Assembly: GCA_026413225.1 (NCBI GenBank)
Contig: CM048554.1
Span: 4,294,001-4,358,000 of the forward strand
DNA length: 64,000 nucleotides
Direction of reading: 5' to 3'
Source of the DNA: Otis tarda
Lineage: Eukaryota > Chordata > Aves > Otidiformes > Otididae
Part shown: one piece after another, positions 1 to 13,200 of the stretch
How positions within the stretch are numbered: the first letter of the stretch is position 1
Layout: every line of letters begins with the position of its first letter
The notes under the pieces: generated by a model
The model's input: only the letters and a program-made list of their open reading frames with translations
Told to the model about the DNA's origin: nothing
Database searches by the model: none
Position numbers and translations under genes: made by a program

Positions 1-1185
1 ATCAAGGCCCATGTGAGACAGGATGAATGACAATGGTGTTAGATACTCATGGCAGAGTGTTTGTCAAAAAGAAAAAATGATTTATTAGGATCTTGGCATG
101 GAGCTTAGATATAGAATCAAAACATCCTAACAGGACAGCCAGTGTTTGGTGCTGACAGGAGTCTGTTCCTAAGGCCCTGACGGTGGTACCTTCAGCTGGA
201 CCTGAAGAGACTCCTCAAATCACCATTTTGCTAAATTCTTATAACCCAGCTGGTAACAGTCCTATGTGACCTCCCTAGCACCTGTGTAATTCATTACTAT
301 TGATTCACCTTAACTGCATACAAAGTATCTCTTAAATATCTTAAATCTATATAAAGACTGTCCTATGCAGTCATTTCCGCAGGAACAGTTTGTCAACCAT
401 TTACAGAAGTCAAGCTGGAAATTGGACTAGACACAGCAGAGGCAATACTAGAACTGCCACAAATTCCCACCTGGAGTGCTCCTGTAACAATCAGTCAAAT
501 ACTTCACTGGGAAGGTACTGCCAAGTACCCAGTTTCAAACTGGTCCATTGTCTTAAGCTGCCCCATTATCACATCCAAGGAGATGCCTGGCCAGGGAGCT
601 CCTGGACCACTCACAGATTTAGCAATGTAAGCGCACAGTGTCCACACAGAGCACAACCCTGATACCCAGCTACACAATGACCGTAACTTGATTTTTGTAC
701 TTGTAATTCCCTCATAACTGAAGTCCCATACTGATGGTAAACATTCCGTGTTCACCTGAGCATTAATGTGCTGGGGGTAAAATGTTTAAATAAAAAAAGG
801 ACACTCAGACTGCGGCACCTGAGCCTGACATTCCCATCTCTTCACTTCACAAACATTTTTTAAGAACACAATAGACAATCACTCACGTTGGAGAGCTGGT
901 GTTTGCTCATTATAGTTGGTGCGCAGTATTAAACTCAGTCTTAGATTAGGATTTACACCACCTCTTCATAAAAACTATTATGCCAATGTTTGCTTAACTG
1001 ATTTGCTGAATAACAGCTTTAAAGTGGGTAAAAACCATTTCAGATGAGACACTAATTTAAAAAACTTACACACAATGGACTTAAGCTACTAAGAATTTAC
1101 ATATAGAATGGTAACTGTATTTTCTTGTCTTTTTTTTTTCCCAAAAAAATAGGACATTTTATAAAATATCCTCTTTCGTACCTAC
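1..1185 (-). other. USP34 intron after E38 (partial)
   Basis: No exon, RNA gene or repeat recognised. The next catalytic-domain exon expected from the human protein was looked for and not found, so it should lie beyond the left edge. Confidence 0.7.
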
Positions 1186-1251
1186 CATTAAGTACGTAAA
1201 CATTTTCTGGAGTTCTAGTAGAGTGGTCTTGTGTTTCATATCTTCTGAATA
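1186..1251 (-). CDS. USP34: USP34 exon E38 of window (66 bp), catalytic domain
   Basis: Local 1656-1677, YSEDMKHKTTLLELQKMFTY then LM. Helix after the Cys box in the USP fold. Acceptor TTTCTTTTAG, donor ATG|GTAGGT. Too short to stand out as an open frame; found by continuing the protein from E37. Last exon recognised. Confidence 0.96.
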
Positions 1252-4200
1252 CTAAAAGAAATTCATAAAAGACGACTTTATCTTTTTCCTTAGAACTTTA
1301 CAAAATCAGCTCTTAAAAAGATGAAACAATCATCTTTTCAAATTAAGAAACCAACCACTTTATTATGGACAATTAAGAAAAATGATTGTGTACATGAACA
1401 AAAAAAATACTATTTTACACTTACATATAAAGCACCACCTACTCATTTTTTGGCATGTCACCATTAAACCTAAGTCAAATAGTAACTCTTCTAAAAATTT
1501 ACTGCAGCTGGGAGCTTTTGAGAAGGTATTACAAAAAAATCGTAGTAATTTTGGAATAATCTTATTCAATTCATAGATGTTGAGGGAGTTCTCATCAACC
1601 CTCTATATAATGCATTTCATGGGCAGACCAGCAGCTTCCCTCTTTTCTTTTAAATTTATAAATGACTAATTCTAGATGAAGTTAAGTGACAGCTATCAAT
1701 AACTTAATGATAACAAAAAATTATGAGGTTACTGTCAATTAGGGTGTTTCACACATGTGCCCTGTTGATGTCAGGGACCAAAACGAAGCATTCTCTTTTA
1801 CAATAAATAGCGAGAAGTAATATTATTATATTTCTGCAAGTTAACCGACCTATAATAATTTACAAGACTTGCTGTACTTCTAGTAGCATGAGATACGTGC
1901 TCTAGGACTTTATACGCATTCAAGAACGACATTTATTCAAACAAAATGACAAATTAGGAGTAAAGAAACAACAGACAATTCACATAAACCCAAACTTGAA
2001 TAAATCTAGTTGACAGCAACAGGAATATGAGTAAGAGAGCTCCCATTGAGAATGAGTTTTATTACCACCTCACTTTAAGAACATACTGCATTTCAAATAT
2101 TTATTTTAAATAAAATCTCTTAACTTTAGACATCAGCAAATGAATTCAACTGAACAAAAAGCAAACCAAAGTCCTGAAGAACTACTCTTTATCGAGAGAA
2201 AAGTCTTAAAAGTAAGCCTATACTTTATCAGCATTTGCACCAATCCTAAATTTAAACTTCTGCCAAAATCCACACAAGGAACGTAAGATCCCAAAGCATA
2301 CCTTTGCAGTAAAGATTGCTTGTCTGGCTTCTGGAATCATGTACAGTTGCTGGATAGTGGATGCCAAGTAACACGTTGCTCCAAGATTAGTCAGACCCAC
2401 AAATCTACATTCAGCGCGAACATCATCGTGTGGCCAATAATCCCACTTGTAAGGTGCATGGGAAGCTGGAAAAAATACAAATCATATATGTATTTTGAAT
2501 TTATTTTTTTCTACAATTTAATAAGACACAAAGAATATTAAAAGCTTTATGTTTACATTAATAAAATGCACCCTGTTTATACATTCTACATTTACAGACA
2601 TGAGCCAGAGCTTACCTGCTCTTTAAGAAAATGCACTATAGGAACATCAGGAACATCACTTGACGCAGCAGCGAGCCTTTCTAGATGCCACACTACTTTG
2701 GGCTGCAATTTGCTGTGCTCTCCAAAGCACTATTCATGGCAAGTGTCACCTCTCAAACTTGTTCTAGTGGCAGTCTTACACACTATAATAACCTTCCAGC
2801 TTTTACCTTTAAAGTTTGGTAAAACTACATGATGTTTTCATCATCAAGACCATCCATAAATTCTAAACATGCTACGCATTTTTTATAAATAAGAGGTTTT
2901 TATAACACAAGCCAATCACAGCTCTTCTCAACGCTTGCACTGCCTAGACCACTGAGAACATACTTATAATTGGTAACACACAACATTTACAAGCTCCCAA
3001 GAGTACACCAGTCATTCCTCGAACACAAAAATTACTCATGATTTCTACTACCCATTCCCACGCACCTCTATGTCACGCTGAACGAAAGCAAAGCAGAGTC
3101 TCCGCACCCAGAGAAATCAAGCTAGGGAGCCTTCCCTTCACAAAGCAAACCACGTATTTGGTACCAGATAACTAACACGAAGCAAGATCTTTATTTTCAG
3201 AAAAGACGTTGGTTTCAGAATGCCACTGACTATAATGGATGCCAGGCTAGCAGAAGATCTTTTTGACCAGTACAAAAGATGGATAGGTGCTTATCAGAGA
3301 TAAGACACAAAAGTGCAGTGAAATAAAGTGGTTGGCTATACACAAACTTGAACAGACTTGCAAATAGCTTTTATAGGAAGAGAAGGAATGTTTTTTACTG
3401 CATTTCAAAGCCATATATACCAAAGAAATCTGCAATCTAGAAGAAAAATAGGGGTAAACAAGAAGCGAATTGCCTAGAGAACCAGATTGGAGAGACATCT
3501 TATTTTTCTGCCAGTTTTCTATTCCTCTATATTTCATAGCAAATGTAGCAATCTATTTCTTATGCAGCACGGCACTAGACAAGTTAGGCAAGTCTGACAG
3601 ACTCTATTTAATAAGCCTTGTTCTGATACGGCTGCCAAGAAATGGGAAGAATGGGAAAGTTCTCATCTGCCAGTCAAGGAGACGGTAACCAGACTAGACA
3701 AACCATTTGTAAGTGATTAGTACTGCTTCTAGACACTGACAGGCTCCTCTTTCTAGCATCCCACGCAGGAGAACACAATGGAGAATTTAATCATTTGAGC
3801 TGCAGAGGCAACTAGATGACACAAGTACTAAATTACAGAGGAACTAATCCAGTGTCCAAAGAAATTCACTGCAGCCTATCTCCCTTGGTATGCAAGAAGT
3901 CTGACACAAAAACTTGCAATGCGTCTAGCTTTGCTATTCATCCCCAAGGATATCATCCTCCAAAAAGGCAGAGCATTCTACAAATAATTCAGCACCTCTA
4001 TTGAAGGATATGTTCAGATACACAGAAAAAAAGCAAGAGAGTGGTCTGGGTTTATATTACAATCCACAAAAGCTTCATAAGTTGAAGATTTAAATTCTAA
4101 ATCCTTAATTATTTTGTCAAAGATTAAAGGCTCATTAAGGGTTCTTCTCAATTCACACTACCAGCTATAAATTCAGGAAACTATCTGGCATCCTCTAAAC

Positions 4201-7200
4201 AGATCCTCACATCTTCAGAGACCAGACCCACAGAATGCTCTGTTGCGAAACAAATAATTGCTGTAATCTTCATTTTGGCACCGGCATCAAACAACTATTA
4301 GGCCTGCAGCTTCAAGTAGGGAAGGAAAGAGTTTTAATTCTCCCGTTTCAACAAATCTCAGCAGCGTGACCTCATGTTACCTGGTTACACTGGGCTGATC
4401 GGCCAGTTGAAACAAAGCTCTCCTCCACGTTTAACCTCCTAAAGAAAGCAATTAGCATGGCAGAAGAACACAAAATTCCCTCCCCTAACTGAAATCTTTA
4501 AATTGCAACATCTTAATTCACCCTTTCTGATGTAAGGACTCAGCATCTATCACTCTGCTTATGAATTCAACTGAACTTCATCAGCATTTGCACTATTTTT
4601 AAATTTAAAGCATCTATCACTCTGCTCATCAAGTTGTAACTACAAAGAACTCAAACAACTTCTTGACACTTCATTAGAAAAGTCGAAGGTGTCTTCCTCT
4701 TACTTCAATTGGACAAAGTGCTTTCAGAAATTTGACAGAAGACCTTGTTTTCTCCACCCTGGGATTTTTAAGCAACCACCTTCATTTTGATAATAAAAGC
4801 TTTCCTTCTTCCATGTGGATCCTAACTAGAAAGGTAAATTTGAGCCTCATTTATGTCTCTGTTTTATTCCTCACTGTTGTTACAGAAACCAGCCTTTTCT
4901 CAGCAAAAGATAGGGAAACTTATAACCAAACTTGAAATAGTCACATTCTAATTTAAGCAAAATAGAACTGACTTTCTTCCTGTTCAGATGACCATGCATG
5001 TCTCTGTATTTCACCTTCTGATCATGCTTCTGCTCCAAACATAACATCAGATGCTATCTTAAACTTCCCGGAAAGCAAAGCAGCTGGTCTTGTTTCCCTC
5101 CTTTGAACTGAATGATTTCTCAGTCTTGCTCTTTAAAGAAAGCAAAACTCCAAAACACTGCAAGGAATTTTATGAAAACAGAGGGTATCTAAACCCCCTC
5201 TCCAGTAAGATCAGTCTGCACTAATTGTTAGCCCTCCAGAGGAGAAAAGTCAGCTGACATCAGCTCCTTAGCAGTTCAATTCCTATGGTATCACTTGCTG
5301 AAAATGCGTGAAGGCATCCCTATGCCGTCAGTTAAAAACACTGCTGCTGCAGGTACAACTTTACTACAACTACTCTACGTTATTCATACTAGTGTAAGTC
5401 TGAAGAACAGGATACACTTGTACATTTTAATATGACTGCCACAATAGTGTCTTAGTAACACCATTTTTAATTAGAATGTTCACCCCCCCCAAGGGAAATA
5501 CACTGCATATCCTTTAATAAGATGTTTTCTTTTTGAAAATTTTACTTGATTTTGCTGCACTAAATGAAAGCCATCTCTTAAGGGCATCCTGGCTTCAACC
5601 AGTAAGGCGTGTGAGGAAAAAAAATGGTAGAATAGCAGAGACCTACTGGCGAGACAAGACGACAACAACTGTACAAGTGGAAGGAATTAAAATTTATCCA
5701 ATGAACGACAAAACTAAAGCGTTAAAATCAAAGACAGGATAGACATTTATATTTTCCTTAATGTTTTTGCTAAGAAGAATGGAGAGACAAGCCTAAGACG
5801 ATGATTTTTAAAGATTAATAAGATTGCAGAGATAAACAAAGCGGAAAAATCCAGTTCCGAGAATCTTCAGATTGCATGAATGAAATAATAAGACTTTAAA
5901 CAAACAAGGTATCAGAAGTCCTGTGTCAGCTGCACATCAGAAAGAGACAACAGCACTCTGCCAGTTGTAACAAAATTAACATTCATGAAATGGAGACATA
6001 CTGAATATGGAAGCAGGAGAAATCACGATGGCTCTGGAGAAATCACGAAGGAAGCAACAATCCAGAGAAGAGTATTTGGAAGAAAGTAACAACTGTGGTA
6101 AATGTTATGGAAAACACTTCAGCACCTGGGAATTACTGGGATTTAAACTGAGAAAAATACTAACTGTAAAAAATGAATGACTGCAGCTGGAGAGATGCAA
6201 CCTCAGCAGCAGAAGACAGACTCACAGCAAACAAAAATACCTGATATTTTCATAAAACATATTCTTCATAATATTTTCCCTGACCATACGAGAGACTGGA
6301 GCCTTTTTAAAAGACCTTAGGCGTATGAGTACAGAACACAAAACATTATTACAATCAGATTTCTCTTTTGCTTCCTGAATTGCAAGGCACAATTCCATAG
6401 ATGATAATAAATTACAGATCCTCGGGTTACAGGAGTTTAAACTGGGCATGTGAAAGGAAATCTATCAAGCTAAAAATGCATAATGAGAGCTTGCAAATCA
6501 AAGATAAACTTCAAATTCTGATAATTTACATATTATACATAGGAACTGAGTTTCCAAAACACAGGAAGCATGAAAGCCAAGAGGCATAACACAACTGTAT
6601 TAGCACTGTCTGCAGACATCAGACGACAGGCTGAAAGTCAACTACAAAGATATTAGAGACTCCGAAAGCATGACAGTGCTGTCAACAGCCAGCACATCGA
6701 CAGTACCTCAGTGGAGTTTATACACTTTGGTTTCCCTGTAAACATACAATGTTTCTTTACGTTAGAAAGAGAAAAGAGAAATCAAAATCCAGCACAAGCT
6801 CATGAAACATGTAAAATCCACTTTAACAATATATCTACGTGTCAGTGCCATTTACCAGGACCACACACTTTAATAACTCATATTTAAGAACAGATGATCT
6901 GAAAGTTATACATGGGATTAAACTCACTCATTTGCTAGGTGAGTAAAAGATGCCTACATCTGCTCTGTAACACTACTGAAGTGATGCTGGATAAGCAGCA
7001 GAGCTACAAAGTGACATTTTAAGAGCCATGTTAGTGGCTTAATGTCTTCATTACTACTTTTCGAATATGGGAATATTCAGTTTATGTCTAAAAATATTCT
7101 GCGTCACCTTCACATCTCCCTGTTTCTACCTATGCATTCTGAACAGATCATTATTTTTAGAAAGTCACTAAATGCAGACATTTCTGATGTATTTCAGGAG

Positions 7201-10200
7201 GAAATGGAAACTCCATGATTGCAGCACTACTCACAATGCTGGCTAGCATCCTCATCATAAACACGCAGTCTTCAGAGGCCATATTACAAGTGCACCCTTA
7301 TTTTCTTTACTGAACTTTATAAATAGAAAAATTCAACACAAAACCAAACTGAACAGAAAACGCAAATGGACTAGTTTTCCACAAAATACTTAAGAGCTAT
7401 ATATGAATAAAGGTTCTTACACTGCATGTGTTGTGCCATAACCCAATTGTGCAGCAGCCTGTAGTTTTCCACGGACCCCTTTACCATTTCTACCAACAAG
7501 TCATACGCAGCAGCCCTTGAGGAATGTGACTTGCATTTTGGCTGTTGTCTATCTTTCAAACTCGGCAGCAAGAACAGAAGATTGAAGATGTCTCTCAGAA
7601 ACTCCTGTAAAACAGTTCAATCAGCACGTTTATCAGTTTGAACATATTCTTAAAAGACAACAGTTGTGCATTAACTGTCTTCTAGAGACTTCTAGAGACT
7701 TTCTAGACCTCTATCATTTCCAGAACTTCCTGGCTTGCGTACAACTTCTGAATTACAAAACTCAACAACTTACTTTATACTACATAAAGTGCATTATAGC
7801 CATAGTATAGCCTAAAGAGAAACATGTCCACTGAAAAAGAATGACAAATGATGCTTCAGTCATATTGATAATTTGATCTGACAAACCACACGTGTATTTT
7901 TAGTAACTTTAAGATGAGTTTCTCCTAGTGAAAGACCGCACATAGCCTTAACCACTCCATTCATTTGAGATTTATGAATCACTAATTAATCTTAAAACAC
8001 GCACCAAATTATGTACCACATGTACTGTAAGCGTATTTGTGTTTTGATGGTGTCTTTTCCCCCAAAGATATCTTCTTGAAATTTTTCTAGGGACAGAATC
8101 CTTCCCCTATTTGAAGAGCCCTGGCTACAAATACAGCTATTCTACTTCATTGTACTATTTCTGCATTAAAAAAATGCTTTTCCTGAATTTCCCCACTCCG
8201 GTATATTCAGTTACAGGTTCTGCTGTAAAATCTAACTAATTCTAAATATTTCAAAAAATGGCCTTCTGCAGAGTTCACAGCAAAATCACCATTAAAAGCT
8301 TTGTTCCAGTGTGCAGGGACATTCCTATAGTCTTAATAGAAAATCTTCTAACCAGTATCATAGCAGAATAATACGGAGAGGTCTTCTCCTGGCTAATACA
8401 GCTAAACAAAGTTCTTCCAGATTTCTCCACACTTTGGAGAAAGAAAATGCATAAAATTAAAAATAGATACCTGGTTTCTTGGTAGTTAGTCTGTATCAGG
8501 AGTGCATGTGGAGCAGCACCCTGATTCCTTTTCATTCCTAACCATACATTTCAGGTGTAGATATTACAGCTCATCAGCAGATCAGCTAAGTGGAGTTTTA
8601 GACTGTGCCTTCAGCTGCAGCCTTTTCAAGAGGCATTTTAACACACCAGCCATGTTAAAATATCTCTCTTTACCATCAAAGTGGCCTTAAGAGAAATCTT
8701 TCTAGTGAAGATGTTCTAGCCAGTATACGTCAAAAATGTATTTTTGTGCACTTAGTGTAGAATAAGGTAGATAGTGATGATCTATAAAAGACATCAAAGA
8801 AGGTCGATCAAGAATCCATCGTTGTGACAAAATGAGACCTTTTAAGGCAACAATATTTGCCAAACAATGATTTCGTTTTTAGTAAGAGAAGGAATCTGTA
8901 GGGAAGAATAGGGACAGTAAATTATCAGAATCCTCTGGGCAAGTCTAAACTATCTTCAGTATTTACCAGTGTATTTCCCTGGATAATTCTTCACCAGCCT
9001 TTGCTCAGAGGGAAGCATGTGGTTTCACAATCCTATTTCATTACATTGAACACAATACAAAATTCTTCACTAACGCACTCTATAATGTGCAGTTAATTAA
9101 GTGTTCTTAATTGTACACAGAATTAAAAAAAAAAACCAAAAACAATACTAGAAGATGATTTAGTCTCAGAAAATGTGCTAAGTTCGCCATCTCTCAGAAT
9201 AGCCAAATATTTTTTTGAGAAGTTTGTTGGGGATACTGCTCTGTTCGCATTTACATGTTTTCAAATCAAATTTCTGGCCTCCCTGTGATATACTACATAC
9301 ATGCAACATACTTTAGGATTCTGCATATATTCCTCTGCATTTAAGCTTCCCTTTTGTTTTCTTCTTAATACTTTTCATATATCCAAGCTACATAAATCTG
9401 ATCTTTGCATACCTCTTCTATTTTAATTTCTGCACCACCTTCCACACTGCACTCTGTACTGAATTCTTGCTCCGATTTAATCTGCAAGCTCTCCATACTT
9501 AAAATACACCTATTCCAGGAGAATAAGTCTTTCAAAATGCTGTCAGCACGTAACTTAACATTAGGTAGCGCACAGTGTGGACACTATTGAAACTTTTGTA
9601 CAGTAAAGTTAACTTCAGGGCTAGTTTACGGTAACAGACAGTTAACAGACATATAAAACATAACTGCATACAGGAGACTATTTTCATAGTGAAACCGCAC
9701 TAGAAGTCCAATCATAAGCTCAGTACAGTCTACACAGAAAACATCAGTTTAAGTCAGCTTTTACACTAGCTGAGCAATATGAAAAACATTTAAAGATAAT
9801 AAATGAAAATAACTAAAATTTCTAGGATGTAAGAACTCTATCGTGAAATTAAATATAGTTAGAAAGTAAAGGGACTGTATGTGCTACTTTTTAATAACGG
9901 AATGATATGTGTGTTTTTATCCATCACCCTAAGGCCAGAAATGTGATATATTCTCATATATTGAGGCTTGCAATCAAAATAGCAGAAAAAAAAAGTGAAA
10001 TGAAGAAAGTACAGTCAGAAGAGATGACACTACTTTTATCTCTTTGTGGTCTTTCAGTGTCCTTTTCTTACCTGGCCTTCACGAGAAAATTTGAAGGGTG
10101 GTTTGTGCTTAATAACACTTGTTGCAAGACGAAGCAGTCCTGTAAGTCCATCGTCTTCTATATTACCGTCTTGATGGTCTAGGATTTCTCTACTATATAC

Positions 10201-13200
10201 ACACATACATACAGAAGAAATGTTAAAACTCTGTCCCACTAACAATAAATATAATGCAACTTACAAGTGAAATTACTGTTAGCAAACCTTACCTCCGAAT
10301 ACAGTCAGCAAGATGTCTGGCTAGTGCATCTAAATCAAGCAGCGTGGTCTGATTAAAAACAAAGAAAATGGAATATGAATGGAAAATAATTATGTACTTC
10401 ACGAATTACAACTTATAAGCCCAGTCTGAAACCACAGTTATGCTTTTGGATGGAATTTTGTTACTGCACACAGAAAAACAGGGAACAATTAAAACTCATC
10501 ATTCAAACATCTTTGCAACAATATTTTAACGCATTTTTATAAATGGGACAAAATTGTTTTTTTAAAAATTGATGCTGTACAGGTTCAAATGAAGTTAACA
10601 TTTATTCTTTCAATTTCAGATCCCACAAACATAAATCTCCACCATACTGAAAAAAAATGGAATAGTACTATTTTAAAGAGAAGCATTGAACTATTTCTCA
10701 CAATTTGTCATCAGAAGGTTGAAAAGTCCCATTAGCACTTCTTGCTTGAGAAACAAGCAGAAGAAGTAGGCAGAAAAGCAACCTAGCTAAGAGATTCCAT
10801 TAATAAAACAGAAATGGAAGGAAACTGAGCCAAAGAACGATTGGCGGCGGGGGAAGCAAAATTTTTGCCTCTACTGGGAACATCCAGAATTAGGAGAGTA
10901 CAAGACTCCCATTCTGGAAAAATTTTTTCCTCTTTCAGCTTTCATCAAATACTTGATTTGTTCCTCTTTAGACCGCACTGAAATTATCAATAGTGAACCT
11001 CACAGACAATTACAGTATTCCCAGTGTCCGTTACCTTCACTTAAGTACACCCTCTTTGTGTATTAAACCCATTCTCCCTTCTTGACTCCACAGGTTCAGT
11101 ATCTGAAGCTTCCTTTGGCCAGGAGCTACTAAATACACATCAGAGAGCAGGGAAAGCTGGGAGATGAGAAAGATCCAAGAGCTGTTCACAGCAGTTCACT
11201 GTATCTTAAGTAAAAATGTCTCATACGGAAGTAAAAGTGGTCTGAATACCCAAATTTAAAAAAGCAAACATTCAAATTAATGCAACGCAAAACCTACCTG
11301 ACTTGCATCTTTGACATGTATGTTATCAATCAGTTTGCAGAGCAGCCAAAAATACTCCTTACAGCCTGGTCGCAGCACTGTTTCTTCTTCATAATCCTCT
11401 ATCTGTGGAAAGAAATTGCTTTTGTTCTGAAGTACATCAGACAAAATAGCTGTGTATTGAAAAAATTTAGTAAACCGAGTAACTGTTACAAGAAAATTAC
11501 TTTCTTCAAGCCCTATTTAAGATAAGCCAAGTACAATGTCTTTTACAATAGTAAAATAGTAACAGTGCATGTTCTATTTGTCTACCAAAATATTTACTAA
11601 TTTTCCTGAAAGATTGAGAGGACGATCTGCCAGACACTTAGAAAAAAAATTAAAATAGTATTTACTCCATCCTAACCACTGCAAATTGCAAAATTTTCAG
11701 TATTAGACTACACAAAATATGAGAAATTTTGGCTAAATTTATCATTACTTAGTTAAATTCTGTTTTAAACTCTTCTGAAAGTAAGTGAAATAATGCACAA
11801 TCTTCTGCAGACTGTTTTAATTGAACTTTTTTTTTTCTTTTAATATCAACAGAGTTTAAAACAAAAGCAGACACACTGCATGAACCACTCTCACCAGAAA
11901 TCAAATGCCTGACAGGGTCACAAGACAAACTGCCTGACAGACCCAAAATCCAGGCTCACACTTCGCTGCCACACAAGTCCACACGAGTGCTCTCCCTCAG
12001 ATCTAGCTCCACCAGCTGAAGTCAGCACAGCCTCGGTGAATGATACGCATTGCTAGGTCTACAATTCCTAACTGACTTTAGGCAAAATCATCCAGGATAG
12101 TTCAAACCACCCCCATTAACCTCCATATATTAACAGAGAGAACTCCTCCTGAAGTAGCTCTGACAGCATCCATAGGATCTCTTCTACCTAGAGCTGTGAG
12201 GACAGTAATACTCCAGCAGAAAAACAGGAGCAATTGACCGGGGAACGGTAACATTCAGCCACAACCACAGAGGATACCTACATACGCGTAAAACAACGTA
12301 CTGATTTATTCATGGGCTTACCTACATTTAAAAGGGAAATAGAGGCATGTATCGAAAACACAACTGTTATTCCCTAGCAGTGTGTTATGTGGATACTACA
12401 GTTCCAGAACAAGAGCACTTCCGCAATGCTATTCTGCATTTCTCCAAGTACAGGCAAGCTCTAAATTACTGTAGTGTCACAACTTTACCAACTTTTGTGA
12501 AGTTTCTGGAAGCATCTAGCCCCAAAGTCTTAATGTCTCAGTGTATCAGAAACAGTATGTCAGACTTAATGATAATATGTGCTATCATTTTTTTTCCTTT
12601 TAATATTAACAATAAGTTTAAATAGATCTTTGATAAAGTCTTGTAATTTCTTAAATTCTTACCCGGACTGGTTTCAGAGCTTGAGCATCAGGGAGAAATT
12701 TTAATAATGTTGATGCAGCCAGCAGCAGAAAGGATCGATTAATTGAGTCTCCCCCATCCAAACCGGAGAGAGATAACTTGTATAAACCATTGCAAGACTC
12801 ATGGCGAACTGCAGTCTTTATGAAAAAATAAAAGAATTAAATCATTACACATAATATTTAGAAGATTTTTTCCTTTTGTTGATGTTTTCTTTCATATGTA
12901 CATAATAAATTCCTCTCATAACCCCTATCAGGTTATCAGTCCTTCTATAAACTTATATTACAAATAATGTACATGAAATTACTTAGGGAAAAACGCAAAA
13001 GATACTGTTCTAACAAAAAACTGTTGATTTGTCTGTGTGCGTTGTCTCTTGTCTCACATATTCTCTACAGAATAAGGTTACAGCCAGTTATTAAAATAGA
13101 AAATATTACATCCGTAAAAACCAGGGAAACCTGTGCGATGCTGGAACTTACACTTACTCATTCCTAAATATACGGTTAATTTGTTTAACTACACAAGAAG

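Noticed and set aside
2302-2445. Alternative shorter E37 starting at TGGGATTATTGG
   Set aside because: Considered when the cryptic exon at 2617-2730 seemed real. The phase from E36 requires the longer exon ending at 2465.
2617-2730. Minus-strand 114-bp open stretch with an ideal donor (GAGCAG|GTAAGC), just upstream of the Cys-box exon
   Set aside because: It is not part of USP34: E36 and E37 join exactly in phase without it, and including it would introduce a stop. Most likely a cryptic or chance exon.
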